Below, in pieces: positions 1-8,936 of a DNA stretch of 64,000 nucleotides (the first letter of the stretch is position 1; the number at the start of each line of letters is the position of its first letter). The translations under genes were made by a program, and so were the position numbers. This DNA comes from Bacteroidales bacterium (GTDB taxonomy: Bacteria; Bacteroidota; Bacteroidia; Bacteroidales; FEN-979). The stretch lies in the NCBI GenBank assembly GCA_023231005.1, contig JALNWG010000006.1, positions 1 through 64,000 of the forward strand, written 5' to 3'. The notes under the pieces were generated by a model. That model saw nothing but the letters and a program-made list of their open reading frames with translations, did not search any database and had not been told where the DNA came from.

Positions 1-136
1 AAAACAAATGAACATCAAAAAAGACAAGGAGATCATTGACCGGGTGCGTTCAGTCATTGACCGCTGGAGTTATTACGCGGCTGATGCCGGAATTCCGCAG
101 AAACAATACCAGCCTTTCCTGAGTCGCAAAATATAA
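1..136 (+). CDS. C-terminal end of a HipA-like kinase/toxin (partial, 5' end outside window)
   Basis: An open frame enters from the left edge and stops with TAA at 134-136. The last 40 or so residues read KKDKEIIDRVRSVIDRW and then YYAADAGIP. This charged helix followed by W-x-x-(F/Y)-A-x-x-A-G-(V/I) resembles the end of HipA-family serine/threonine kinases of type II toxin-antitoxin systems. No catalytic residue lies in the window, so the family call rests on this tail alone. The antitoxin partner would normally lie upstream, outside the window. An unrelated protein with a similar helical end remains possible. Confidence 0.42.
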   Translation, partial: KQMNIKKDKEIIDRVRSVIDRWSYYAADAGIPQKQYQPFLSRKI

Positions 137-183
137 CCCTTCTTTTGCCAGAACAACAGGTTATCGCTGTTAAAATCAGGAAA
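100..183 (-). pseudogene. possible remnant of an AbiEi-type antitoxin/regulator N-terminus
   Basis: On the minus strand this stretch encodes FPDFNSDNLLFWQKKGYI followed by a basic segment ending GWYCF. That pattern resembles the winged-helix start of AbiEi-like antitoxin/transcriptional regulators of Bacteroidota. The frame closes at 73 and no plausible start or rest of the protein is present. The expected helix before FPDF reads better in another frame (ATG near 234 giving MFFRKSILVLPNLF), which would fit a frameshift. It overlaps the end of the HipA-like gene on the other strand, so one of the two readings could be chance. Confidence 0.3.
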
Positions 184-226
184 ATAAGTTCGGCAAAACC
201 AGGATCGACTTTCTGAAAAACATACT

Positions 227-1615
227 TTACTTTCCGATGCAGAATTTGCTGAAAATTGTCCCCAAAATCTCATCGGAAGTGATTTCTCCCGTTATTTCTC
301 CCAGATGATAAAGGGCATTTCGGATGTCGATGGTAAATAAATCGGGCGAAACCCCGGCCCGGAATCCTTCTTCAATGGAATGAATGGAAGATAGTGTTTG
401 CTGCAATGCTTCATAATGCCTCGTGTTGGAAACAATCGTTTGCTCATTGAGGTTAATGTCACGGACAGTCTTCAGCAAGCTATCTGCAATAAGCTGAACG
501 TTTTCCTTGCGTTTTGCTGAAACAAAAATCGTTTCAATATCTACAAAATCCTTAAAACCTTTGGGAAGTTTATTCAACTTATCCGTCTTATTTCCAATCA
601 TGATGAAATGTTTATCCTTATTATCAGGGAGATCCGCCAGCTCATTCAGTTCATTTTTTACTTTTTCGAAAGAGTCTTTCGTGGCATCAAAAACATAAAG
701 GATAATACGGGCCTCTTTTACTTTTTGCCAGGTTCGCTCAATTCCCATCGTTTCAATAGTGTCTCCGTTTTCGCGTATTCCTGCAGTATCAATGAAGCGA
801 AAACTATAACCACCGATTACGATCGTATCTTCAATAGCATCGCGGGTGGTTCCTGGAATTTCTGAAACAATGGCTTTTTCTTCATTCAGAATAGCATTCA
901 GTAAGGTTGACTTTCCAACGTTGGGTTTTCCGATTATGGCTACCGGTATTCCATTTTTAAGCACGTTGCCCAATGAAAATGACCCTATCAAGGATGAAAT
1001 TTCTGTCTTTAACTCCGCAATTAGTTTCACTAAAACAGAACGATCGGCAAATTCAACATGCTCTTCACTGAAATCGAGTTCCAGCTCAATGAGCGATGTT
1101 ATTTCAATTAGTTGTTGCCGTAATTTTTGTATTTTATCTGAAAATCCACCCCGCATCTGGCCAATTGCCAGATCATGGGATGATTGGGAATGAGAGGCAA
1201 TGAGATCTGCTACAGCTTCGGCCTGGGAAAGATCAAATTTTTTATTCAAAAACGCCCGCAGGGTATATTCTCCTGGTTTTGCAAGTCTTCCTCCCCGCTC
1301 AAATAATAGTTCTAATATTTTCTGCTGGATATAGAGAGAACCATGGCATGAAAGTTCGATAACATCTTCACCAGTGTATGAATGAGGCGCTCTGAAAATG
1401 CTTACCAATACTTCATCTAAGATAGAAATTCCATCCCCGATTCGACCAAAATGGATGGTACGTGATGGAGCCGTAAGGATGTTCAGACTTTTTTCGGCTG
1501 GTGTGAAAATCTCTGAGACAATCCTGAATGCTTCCGGTCCGGAAAGTCTTATTACCGCTATTGCACCTATGCCAGGCGCTGTTGAAAGAGCACAGATAGT
1601 ATCATTGATGGTCAT
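227..1615 (-). CDS. mnmE: tRNA modification GTPase MnmE
   Basis: MnmE works with MnmG to install the carboxymethylaminomethyl group at C5 of the wobble uridine of certain tRNAs. The 462-residue product has the usual length. It carries an N-terminal folate-binding domain, a helical domain, and an inserted G domain: GKPNVGKS at 229-236, then the TTRD switch, DTAGI and NKTD motifs. The protein ends in the invariant FCIGK, whose Cys is a family hallmark. It is divergent from sucD, with a possible TAnnTTTG element at 1637-1644 on the minus strand. Nothing suggests damage. The start is the ATG at 1615, which gives the standard MTINDTICALSTAPG beginning. Confidence 0.97.
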   Translation of the reverse strand: MTINDTICALSTAPGIGAIAVIRLSGPEAFRIVSEIFTPAEKSLNILTAPSRTIHFGRIGDGISILDEVLVSIFRAPHSYTGEDVIELSCHGSLYIQQKILELLFERGGRLAKPGEYTLRAFLNKKFDLSQAEAVADLIASHSQSSHDLAIGQMRGGFSDKIQKLRQQLIEITSLIELELDFSEEHVEFADRSVLVKLIAELKTEISSLIGSFSLGNVLKNGIPVAIIGKPNVGKSTLLNAILNEEKAIVSEIPGTTRDAIEDTIVIGGYSFRFIDTAGIRENGDTIETMGIERTWQKVKEARIILYVFDATKDSFEKVKNELNELADLPDNKDKHFIMIGNKTDKLNKLPKGFKDFVDIETIFVSAKRKENVQLIADSLLKTVRDINLNEQTIVSNTRHYEALQQTLSSIHSIEEGFRAGVSPDLFTIDIRNALYHLGEITGEITSDEILGTIFSKFCIGK

Positions 1616-1636
1616 GTTTTCCTTGTTAGCTTTTTA

Positions 1637-1644
1637 CAAATTTA
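1637..1644 (-). promoter_or_regulatory. candidate -7 element for mnmE
   Basis: The minus strand reads TAAATTTG, matching the Bacteroidota -7 consensus TAnnTTTG, 22 bases before the mnmE start codon. I see no clear TTG at the expected -33 spacing, so support is moderate. Confidence 0.4.
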
Positions 1645-1676
1645 TCAATAAAACCTTTTCTTTTTTTAAAAGAGAC

Positions 1677-1684
1677 TATCTTTG
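1677..1684 (+). promoter_or_regulatory. candidate -7 element for sucD
   Basis: TATCTTTG matches TAnnTTTG and lies 43 bases before the sucD ATG in the mnmE/sucD divergent spacer. The -33 region is T-rich without a clear TTG. Confidence 0.45.
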
Positions 1685-1727
1685 AAATCGTAAGTCAAAT
1701 AATGTAAAACGAAAATCTGAAATCGTA

Positions 1728-2600
1728 ATGAGCATCCTTGTTAATGAAGATTCGAGAGTGGTTGTTCAAGGTATCACAGGCCACGAGGGTTCTTTTCATA
1801 CCAGTCAGATGATTGAATATGGCACCAACATCGTTGGTGGAGTTACCCCCGAAAAGGGTGGGCTGATACATCTTGGCCGACCTGTATTCAATACCGTTTC
1901 AGAAGCTGTTAAAGTCACAGGTGCGGATGTTTCTGTGATCTTTGTTCCACCACCACTTGCAGCGGATGCCATTCTGGAAGCTGCAGATGCCGGGATCAGA
2001 CTGATTGTTTGTATTACAGAAGGAATTCCGGTTAAAGACATGATTTCGGTAATGGACTATCTGCGTTGTCACAATGTCCGTATGATTGGTCCCAATTGCC
2101 CGGGAATTATTACTCCTCCACACACAAAAATCGGTATTATGCCCGGATTCATCCATAAGCCTGGAACTGTTGGCATTGTTTCGCGTTCAGGGACGCTTAC
2201 CTATGAAGCGGTAGATCAAATATCAAAAATCGGATTGGGGCAGTCAACCGGGATTGGAGTAGGAGGGGACCCGATTCCAGGTACCAAGATTATAGATGTG
2301 GTACAGCTTTTTATGGAGGATCCCGATACAGAAGGCATTGTAATGATCGGCGAGATTGGAGGAAATATGGAAACCGATGCCGGTTATTGGATTCAACAAT
2401 ATGGAACAAAACCGGTCGTAAGCTTTATTGCAGGTGCAACAGCTCCCAAAGGCCGAACCATGGGACATGCAGGTGCCATCATAGGAGGAAAATCAGATAC
2501 GGCAGAAGCAAAGAAAGAAATTTTACGTCAGTGTGGAATTCATGTTGTTGATTCACCGGCAGACATCGGAACTGCTATGTGGAAAGCCCTAAATCCATGA
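1728..2600 (+). CDS. sucD: succinate-CoA ligase subunit alpha
   Basis: This subunit carries the phospho-histidine intermediate and the CoA-binding Rossmann domain of succinyl-CoA synthetase, the substrate-level phosphorylation step of the citric acid cycle. The 290-residue product has the normal length. It shows the N-terminal VVQGITGHEGSFH segment, a CoA-domain PNCPGII motif, and the active-site histidine H247 within MGHAGAIIGG. The partner sucC is not in the window, so the two subunits are apparently encoded apart, as in many Bacteroidota. The gene ends 10 bases from the convergent lipoprotein gene. Confidence 0.96.
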   Translation: MSILVNEDSRVVVQGITGHEGSFHTSQMIEYGTNIVGGVTPEKGGLIHLGRPVFNTVSEAVKVTGADVSVIFVPPPLAADAILEAADAGIRLIVCITEGIPVKDMISVMDYLRCHNVRMIGPNCPGIITPPHTKIGIMPGFIHKPGTVGIVSRSGTLTYEAVDQISKIGLGQSTGIGVGGDPIPGTKIIDVVQLFMEDPDTEGIVMIGEIGGNMETDAGYWIQQYGTKPVVSFIAGATAPKGRTMGHAGAIIGGKSDTAEAKKEILRQCGIHVVDSPADIGTAMWKALNP

Positions 2601-2610
2601 TCTCTCGTTG

Positions 2611-4014
2611 CTAATTGTATTGATATGCTCCAAGATCTGGCGTGGTTCCACGTTCAATACCCAATATGTCAAATGGAACTCCCATTTGATACCCTTGTTT
2701 GATTACTGGTGAAAGGCTGTCGATGCGGTAGTCCATTTTCTGGATGTCAAAAAAACCTGGATCTTTATTGACCATACAATTGATGAACCGGACTGGGTTG
2801 GTGATTTTGCTTTTTGTTTTCAGCAAGGCATGATCAAAAGAATATTCAAAAGGAATGCCAGGTAAAGAGTCCCATTCGATTTCTTCATCATTGGAACCGA
2901 CCAAAATACAATTTCCAAAATAGGCATTGGTCAATGGGTTGGAAATTTTTTGACCCGTTGTGTCATAACTGTAATTACTTAAATATAGAGAGGGAACGTT
3001 TCGCACCGAAGCAGACCAGTAATTACCAACAGTCAATTGCCTGAAATCATATTCACCACCAAATTCAATTCTTAGAGCAGCTCCTCCGCAATTTCCAATC
3101 ACGCAATTTGTGGAACGGATTGAAGTACCATACGCATAGAGCCCTTCCTGGGTCATGTTTTCGATAATGGAATTATCTAAAATAAGCATGGGCTGAGAAG
3201 TTTTTTCTTCGGCATCGATGCCGATTCCAAGAGAACCGTTTTTGACAATCACATAATTTATCTCATGAGCAGAGCTTCCCTTTTCCAGAAAAATTCCATT
3301 CCATTGTCCGGGCAAATCCCTGTAAAATGGATCTAACCTGTCGCCTTGAAACCGAACCGGATGGTTGAGGGTTCCCATGATTTTCAAAGATGCCCGGCTT
3401 GATATATTCATCCCGGAATTCTGATGAAAATAAACTTTGGTTCCAGGCATAATGATCAGGGTTGAATTGGTATCGACCCTTAACGAACCATATATAACAT
3501 GAGCTTTCAAACTATCCCAAATAACAGTTCCCGACAAGTTGGCCTTCTTGTAAAATAGAGCGTTCTGCCCCCAGGCAACTAATTTTACGTGTTGAGAATT
3601 TCCATTGGTTAGAAATTCAAGCGAGTCACTAACTACAAAAGGAGCGTTTTGATTATTCGGATCTACGGTTACCTTGACGAAAATGTACAAACTATCGTTA
3701 GCCGGGATCTCAATATCTGAAGCACCGATCCCTGAATTCCCATTTATATTGATTCTAAAGTTGGATTTCTGGCCACCCGCTAATGTTATATTTGAAATTT
3801 TGATTTTATGGGGTTGTTGATTGTATAGAATCAGCCTTTTTGTAACGGATCCCACGGTTGTAAATACAGTATCAAAATATACTGTATCGGTGGAAAAGGA
3901 AAGATGAACTTCCGGACTGGAGTCAATATTCTCTTTTTTCCGACAAGACAAAGAAAACAATAAAAATACTCCAGCGAAAAAAATCAGGGTTCGGAACAAG
4001 TAATGACGAATCAT
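2611..4014 (-). CDS. conserved Bacteroidota lipoprotein with predicted beta-helix region
   Basis: The 467-residue product starts with a basic, hydrophobic signal and a lipobox (FSLSC, Cys at about 25), so it should be a lipoprotein of the envelope. Residues about 35-150 form a beta-rich domain with the STDTVYFDTVFTTVGS segment typical of a widespread, uncharacterised Bacteroidota lipoprotein family. Residues about 160-440 contain repeated short strands with GTKVYFHQNSG, LKIMGTL and NSIIENMT-like turns, as in right-handed parallel beta-helices. Function is unknown. Polysaccharide or adhesin-like binding is possible but not shown. It stands alone between sucD and the glycogen operon. Confidence 0.75.
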   Translation of the reverse strand: MIRHYLFRTLIFFAGVFLLFSLSCRKKENIDSSPEVHLSFSTDTVYFDTVFTTVGSVTKRLILYNQQPHKIKISNITLAGGQKSNFRININGNSGIGASDIEIPANDSLYIFVKVTVDPNNQNAPFVVSDSLEFLTNGNSQHVKLVAWGQNALFYKKANLSGTVIWDSLKAHVIYGSLRVDTNSTLIIMPGTKVYFHQNSGMNISSRASLKIMGTLNHPVRFQGDRLDPFYRDLPGQWNGIFLEKGSSAHEINYVIVKNGSLGIGIDAEEKTSQPMLILDNSIIENMTQEGLYAYGTSIRSTNCVIGNCGGAALRIEFGGEYDFRQLTVGNYWSASVRNVPSLYLSNYSYDTTGQKISNPLTNAYFGNCILVGSNDEEIEWDSLPGIPFEYSFDHALLKTKSKITNPVRFINCMVNKDPGFFDIQKMDYRIDSLSPVIKQGYQMGVPFDILGIERGTTPDLGAYQYN

Positions 4015-4063
4015 GTAGACCTACTTTAATTAGACAAACGATAAAAACCGGGAATATTGTAAT

Positions 4064-4093
4064 TTTGTATCTCGGTTTTTTGAACTATATTTG
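4064..4093 (+). promoter_or_regulatory. promoter of the glycogen operon
   Basis: TTTG at 4064-4067 and TATATTTG at 4086-4093 are separated by 18 bases, a good match to the Bacteroidota sigma-ABfr consensus. Transcription would begin near 4100, about 20 bases before the debranching-enzyme start. The four genes that follow are separated by 4-13 bases, so this promoter probably drives them all. Confidence 0.65.
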
Positions 4094-4118
4094 AAAAATA
4101 TCAGGTAAAATTAGGTAA

Positions 4119-6068
4119 ATGAGTTATATTAATTTTGATAAAAATCAGTTGGTTAACCTTGAATATTCGTTAACCCGGGAATTAATCCGGTCAAACCGGT
4201 CAGGTTCCTACGCAAATTCGACGATTATCAATTGTAATACAAGGAAGTATCATGGGATGCTGGTAACTCCCCAACCTGGGATTGATAATGAAAACCATGT
4301 TCTGGTCTCCGGATTGGATGAAACGATCATTCAAAGAGAATCGGAATTCAATCTTGGCATTCACAAATATCCGGGAAACATATACAATCCAAAGGGGCAT
4401 AAATATATCCGGGACTTTGTTACAGAACCGGTTCCTAAGTTGACTTACCGTGTGGGAGGGGTAATTTTAACCAAAGAAATGGTTTTTACTTCCAATGAAG
4501 ACAGAATGATCATCAAATATACGCTAACAGAAGCACATTCTCCAACAAAAATCAGGATCAAACCCTTTCTTGCTTTCCGAAATATTCATCATCTGAGTAA
4601 GGAGAATATTTTCGCTGATAAAAAATTCGACAGGGTTAACATGGGGATTAAAGTACGTATGTATCAGGGTTATACTGATCTCTTTATGCAATTCTCCAAA
4701 AAAAATGAATATACCCACGTTCCGGATTGGTATTATAATATTGAATACCAGGAAGAGATGGACCGTGGTTATGAATATCAGGAAGATCTTTATGTGCCTG
4801 GTTTTTTTGAATTTGATATCAAACGTGGGGAAAGTGTTTATTTTGCCTTAGGCACGAAAGAATTTCTACCTTCCTCACTAAGCAGGATTTTTATTGCTGA
4901 ATTAAAAAAACGGATCCCCAGAAATAATTTTGAAAATTGTTTGACAAATGCTGCTCAGCAATTTATTCTTAAACGGGGGAAATCTACTGAAATTCTTGCC
5001 GGATTTCCCTGGTTTCCCAGAATTGGACGGGATACTTTTGTAGCGCTTCCGGGACTGACGTTGATCAATGGAGAATACAGCACAGCCAAATCAATCCTTG
5101 ATACCTTAATTTCCGAAATGAAGGGGCCTTTCTTTCCAAATGCTGGGAGGGGAAATTCGGCAACTTTTCATGCTGTTGATACCTCCCTGTGGTTTTTTTG
5201 GTCGGTTCAGCAATATGCGGAGATCACTCATAAAAATGATCTTATCTGGAAAATGTATGGAAAACAGATGAGATTAATTCTGGAGGAATACAGGAAAGGG
5301 ACTGATTTTGATATCCACATGGAACCTGATGGTTTGATTTCTGCAAGTGTTCCTGGATTGGCACTGACCTGGATGGATGCTTATTTGAATGGAAAACCGG
5401 TCACCCCACGGATGGGGAAGTGCGTCGAGATCAATGCATTGTGGTATAATGCAATCATGTTTAGTCTGGAAATGGCATCCCTTGACGGAGATGCCTCCTT
5501 TATTCAGAAATGGGAACCCATTGCAAAACAAATTCCGGCATCATTTCTGGACGTTTTCTGGAGTCCGAAAAAACGATATCTTGCAGATTATGTGTATGGT
5601 GCGTATAAAGATTGGACCGTTCGCCCAAATATGATTTTTGCAGCATCCCTGCCTTTTTCGCCCATCTCAGAAGAGATAAGAAATGAGGTTTTAAGCTGCG
5701 TGGAACAGGAATTGCTTACTCCCAGGGGAATACGAACGTTAACTCCAAAAAGTCCGGTTTATAAAGGGATATACTTTGGAAATCAGGCTGAACGAGATGC
5801 ATCTTATCATCAGGGAACTGTAAGACCATGGTTGTTGGGACATTTTACAGAAGGGTATCTCCGTATTCATGGCAAGAGTGGTTTGTCCTTTATCAAATCG
5901 CTGTTTCAGAGATTTGAGACTGTGATGACAGAACAGGGTATCGGAACCATTTCTGAAATTTATGATGGGGATCCTCCTCATATTGCAAGAGGCGCTATTT
6001 CTTATGCACCATCCGTTGCCGAGCTATTAAGGATATCATATTTGATAAAAAAGTTTGAAAAATTGTAA
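4119..6068 (+). CDS. glycogen debranching enzyme (amylo-alpha-1,6-glucosidase family)
   Basis: This enzyme hydrolyses alpha-1,6 branch points of glycogen. The 649-residue product has no signal peptide, so it is cytoplasmic. Residues about 15-230 form the N-terminal beta-sandwich typical of bacterial debranching enzymes (opening with the R-S-N-R-S-G-S-Y-A-N motif). The rest is an (alpha/alpha)6 barrel with FPWFPRIGRDTFVALPGL, HAVDTSLWF and the late GNQAERDASYHQGTVRPW segment, which hold the conserved acidic and aromatic active-site residues. It is the first gene of a four-gene glycogen operon; the next starts 13 bases later. Its length matches related Bacteroidota enzymes. Confidence 0.9.
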   Translation: MSYINFDKNQLVNLEYSLTRELIRSNRSGSYANSTIINCNTRKYHGMLVTPQPGIDNENHVLVSGLDETIIQRESEFNLGIHKYPGNIYNPKGHKYIRDFVTEPVPKLTYRVGGVILTKEMVFTSNEDRMIIKYTLTEAHSPTKIRIKPFLAFRNIHHLSKENIFADKKFDRVNMGIKVRMYQGYTDLFMQFSKKNEYTHVPDWYYNIEYQEEMDRGYEYQEDLYVPGFFEFDIKRGESVYFALGTKEFLPSSLSRIFIAELKKRIPRNNFENCLTNAAQQFILKRGKSTEILAGFPWFPRIGRDTFVALPGLTLINGEYSTAKSILDTLISEMKGPFFPNAGRGNSATFHAVDTSLWFFWSVQQYAEITHKNDLIWKMYGKQMRLILEEYRKGTDFDIHMEPDGLISASVPGLALTWMDAYLNGKPVTPRMGKCVEINALWYNAIMFSLEMASLDGDASFIQKWEPIAKQIPASFLDVFWSPKKRYLADYVYGAYKDWTVRPNMIFAASLPFSPISEEIRNEVLSCVEQELLTPRGIRTLTPKSPVYKGIYFGNQAERDASYHQGTVRPWLLGHFTEGYLRIHGKSGLSFIKSLFQRFETVMTEQGIGTISEIYDGDPPHIARGAISYAPSVAELLRISYLIKKFEKL

Positions 6069-6081
6069 ATAAAAAGCTGAA

Positions 6082-7368
6082 ATGCGTGTTTTAATGTTTG
6101 GTTGGGAATTTCCTCCGCACATCACTGGAGGTCTGGGTACTGCCTGCTTTGGGTTAACCAAAGGTTTGGTTAAGCATGGTGTGGAAATTATTTTTGTTGT
6201 CCCCAAAGCTTTTGGCGATGAAACAAAGGAGGGTTTCCGGCTACTGAATGCCAGCGATGTGAAACTGGATTTCAGAAATCGTCAAAGTCAGGAATTCTGG
6301 GAAAAAATCCAATATATGGAAATTGGATCCAACCTGGTTCCTTATGTTGATCCGGAAGAATTTGAAACGTATGTTACCAAAACGAAATTATCTGAAAAAC
6401 AAATCGGAGAATCTGTTTTTTCTAAACAATATTCCTTTTCCGGAAAGTATGGCCCAAACCTGATGGAAGAAGTTTCAAGATATGCCCTGGTAGCTTCAGC
6501 AATAGCTTCAGAACAATCTTTCGATGTAATACACGCCCACGACTGGCTAACATACCCGGCAGGGATTGCTGCAAAGGAAATCAGTGGTAAGCCATTGGTT
6601 GTTCATGTTCATGCCACAGAGTATGACCGATCGGGGGAAAATGTCAATAAAAATGTATTCGATATTGAGCAGAAGGGGATGGCTACAGCTGATCTTGTGA
6701 TCACAGTGAGTAACCTAACCCGGCAAATTGTGATCGAAAAATATGGTATCAATCCGGATAAAGTAATTACCGTGCATAATGCGGTTGAACCTGTTGAACG
6801 GCCAGAGTTGGAAGGAGTACAAAAACATGTTCGTGAAAAAATTGTGACATTTTTAGGGCGGGTGACTTATCAAAAAGGTCCTGATTATTTTGTTGAAGCA
6901 GCTTATAAAGTCCTCCAGCGTGATCCCAATGTTCGTTTTGTAATGGCTGGTTCCGGTGATTTACTCACTCGGATGATCCGCCGAGTTGCCCAATTGAAAA
7001 TAGCCACCAAATTTCATTTTACCGGTTTTCTTACTGGATCAGAGGTCGATATGATGTTTGCGATGAGTGATGTTTATGTGATGCCCTCTGTTTCAGAACC
7101 TTTTGGTATTTCTCCCCTGGAAGCAATGCGGTCAAACGTCCCGGTTGTTATTTCGAAGCAATCAGGGGTGGCAGAAGTATTGAAACATGCATTAAAAGTA
7201 GATTTCTGGGATGTTGATGCACTGGCAGATGCCATTTATGGGATTCTACATTATGATGGCCTTAGAAAAATGTTTGTACGACATGGTAAAACCGAAGTCG
7301 ATAACCTGAAATGGGAAAATGCCGCACTGAATATCATTGAAGTATATAATAAAGCAGTTTATAAATGA
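6082..7368 (+). CDS. GT4-type glycosyltransferase of the glycogen operon
   Basis: The 428-residue product is a two-domain GT-B glycosyltransferase. The N-terminal domain begins FGWEFPPHITGGLGTACFGL, the glycine-rich donor loop shared with glycogen synthases, and contains HAHDWLTYPAG. The C-terminal domain has FLGRVTYQKGPDYFVEA and the E-x7-E region SEPFGISPLEAM. Position between debranching enzyme and amylase suggests it builds or primes the alpha-glucan. Donor sugar and exact product cannot be read from sequence. Similar genes accompany debranching enzyme and GH57 amylase in gut Bacteroides. It has no signal peptide, and its stop lies 4 bases before the next start. Confidence 0.82.
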   Translation: MRVLMFGWEFPPHITGGLGTACFGLTKGLVKHGVEIIFVVPKAFGDETKEGFRLLNASDVKLDFRNRQSQEFWEKIQYMEIGSNLVPYVDPEEFETYVTKTKLSEKQIGESVFSKQYSFSGKYGPNLMEEVSRYALVASAIASEQSFDVIHAHDWLTYPAGIAAKEISGKPLVVHVHATEYDRSGENVNKNVFDIEQKGMATADLVITVSNLTRQIVIEKYGINPDKVITVHNAVEPVERPELEGVQKHVREKIVTFLGRVTYQKGPDYFVEAAYKVLQRDPNVRFVMAGSGDLLTRMIRRVAQLKIATKFHFTGFLTGSEVDMMFAMSDVYVMPSVSEPFGISPLEAMRSNVPVVISKQSGVAEVLKHALKVDFWDVDALADAIYGILHYDGLRKMFVRHGKTEVDNLKWENAALNIIEVYNKAVYK

Positions 7369-7372
7369 TCAT

Positions 7373-8929
7373 ATGAGATCTATTTGTTTGTATTTTCAGG
7401 TTCACCAGCCATTTCGCCTAAGAACCTACCGATTTTTTAACATCGGTCAAGATCACAATTATTATGATGATTACCAGAATCGTCATATCATAAAAAGGGT
7501 AGCGGAAAAATCGTATCTTCCTGCCAATCAACTTATGTTGGAATTGATCAGGGAATATGGAAAGGGCTTCCGTATCAGTTATTCCATTTCTGGAACTGCT
7601 TTGGATCAGCTTCAAATACATGTCCCGGAAGTGATCACAAGCTTTCAGCAATTGGCAAATACCGGACAAGTCGAGTTTCTTTCTGAAACCTATTCCCATT
7701 CATTAGCTTCTTTGGGAAACCAGGAGGAGTTTGCCCGGCAGGTATTGTTACACCGGAATAAGGTCGAAGAATTATTCGGTCAGAAACCGGTAACATTCAG
7801 AAATACTGAACTTATTTATTCTGATCAGATCGGCTCACAGGTTGCCGATCTCGGTTTCCATACTATGCTTACAGAAGGCGCTAAACATATTTTGGGTTGG
7901 AAAAGCCCTAATTATATGTATTGTAATCAAATAAACCCAAAACTTAAAGTATTACTCAGAAATTTTAGGTTAAGCGATGACCTCACTTTTCGGTTTTCCA
8001 ACAGAGATTGGTCGGAGTGGCCGCTTACAGCTGAAAAATTTGTGAAATGGTTAAATACAATTGACAAACAAGAAGAGGTTGTGAACCTTTTCCTCGATTA
8101 TGAAACTTTAGGAGAACATCAATGGAAAGAAACGGGGATCTTTGACTTTTTCAAACATCTTCCGAATGCAGTTTTTTCCAAATCAAAATTCGGATTCAGT
8201 ACTCCTGAAAACCTGTATCAGGATCTTCAACCGGTAGCTGCTATTTCCGTTCCACATGCGATCTCCTGGGCAGATGAAGAACGTGATCTCACCGCCTGGC
8301 TTGGAAATGAATTACAGGATGAAGCGTTTGCCAAACTCTATTCTTGTCAACAAAAAATGAAGAATTGTTCGGATCCCGATTTGCTTAGAGATTGGCTCTA
8401 TCTGCAAACAAGTAACCATTTTTACTATATGTGTACGAAATGGTTTTCTGCCGGGGAAGTTCATAAATATTTTAACCCCTATGGCTCTCCTTATGAAGCT
8501 TTTATTAATTATATGAACGTCCTTTCCGACTTTATAATAAGAATTGAAGAAGGAAATGACAAGGTAATTCCGACTAATAAAAAGTCAACAGCAGTAAAAA
8601 AAGCAAAATCAAATCACGGTCCCGAGATTAAAAAATCTGACCCTTCTGAAAAATTCAAAGGGACATATCGAAAACTAAACTTTGATGATATCATCCGGTT
8701 ATCGGATACAAAGGTCAAAGCGATAATCCGGGATGTGCCCGTTGAAACGCTGGTATATGCGGTTCATGGTGCCGGGGAGGAAGTTGCATTTAAAGTCGAG
8801 AAAAACCTGGGTGTTAGAGCACTCAGGCAATATAAAGAACTAATCAAGAAACTGAAAAAATTGAAGCCTTCTGAAGTGACAAAAAACAGGAGACAAATTA
8901 TTCAGGAATTAAACAAGAATAACAAGTAA
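7373..8929 (+). CDS. GH57 alpha-amylase with a C-terminal FliG-like domain
   Basis: A cytoplasmic glycoside hydrolase family 57 enzyme that should cleave alpha-1,4-glucans. I chose the ATG at 7373, giving MRSICLYFQVHQPFRLR; an earlier in-frame ATG at 7337 would overlap the upstream gene by 32 bases. The 518 residues include the HQP motif near 10, the probable nucleophile E146 in FRNTELIYSD, the probable acid/base D242 in LDYETLGEH, and HAISWADEERDLTAW near 300. After a Lys/Ser-rich linker (about 395-433), residues 434-518 align without gaps to the C-terminal domain of the flagellar switch protein FliG (LNFDDIIRLSD, AVHGAGEEV, NLGVRALRQ). That extension is unusual for the family. Third gene of the glycogen operon. 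Confidence 0.9.
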   Translation: MRSICLYFQVHQPFRLRTYRFFNIGQDHNYYDDYQNRHIIKRVAEKSYLPANQLMLELIREYGKGFRISYSISGTALDQLQIHVPEVITSFQQLANTGQVEFLSETYSHSLASLGNQEEFARQVLLHRNKVEELFGQKPVTFRNTELIYSDQIGSQVADLGFHTMLTEGAKHILGWKSPNYMYCNQINPKLKVLLRNFRLSDDLTFRFSNRDWSEWPLTAEKFVKWLNTIDKQEEVVNLFLDYETLGEHQWKETGIFDFFKHLPNAVFSKSKFGFSTPENLYQDLQPVAAISVPHAISWADEERDLTAWLGNELQDEAFAKLYSCQQKMKNCSDPDLLRDWLYLQTSNHFYYMCTKWFSAGEVHKYFNPYGSPYEAFINYMNVLSDFIIRIEEGNDKVIPTNKKSTAVKKAKSNHGPEIKKSDPSEKFKGTYRKLNFDDIIRLSDTKVKAIIRDVPVETLVYAVHGAGEEVAFKVEKNLGVRALRQYKELIKKLKKLKPSEVTKNRRQIIQELNKNNK

Positions 8930-8936
8930 AAGATCA

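Noticed and set aside
846..1193. 115-residue plus-strand frame opposite mnmE
   Set aside because: Lies wholly within intact mnmE on the other strand, with low-complexity Ser-rich composition and no recognisable domain; a shadow frame.
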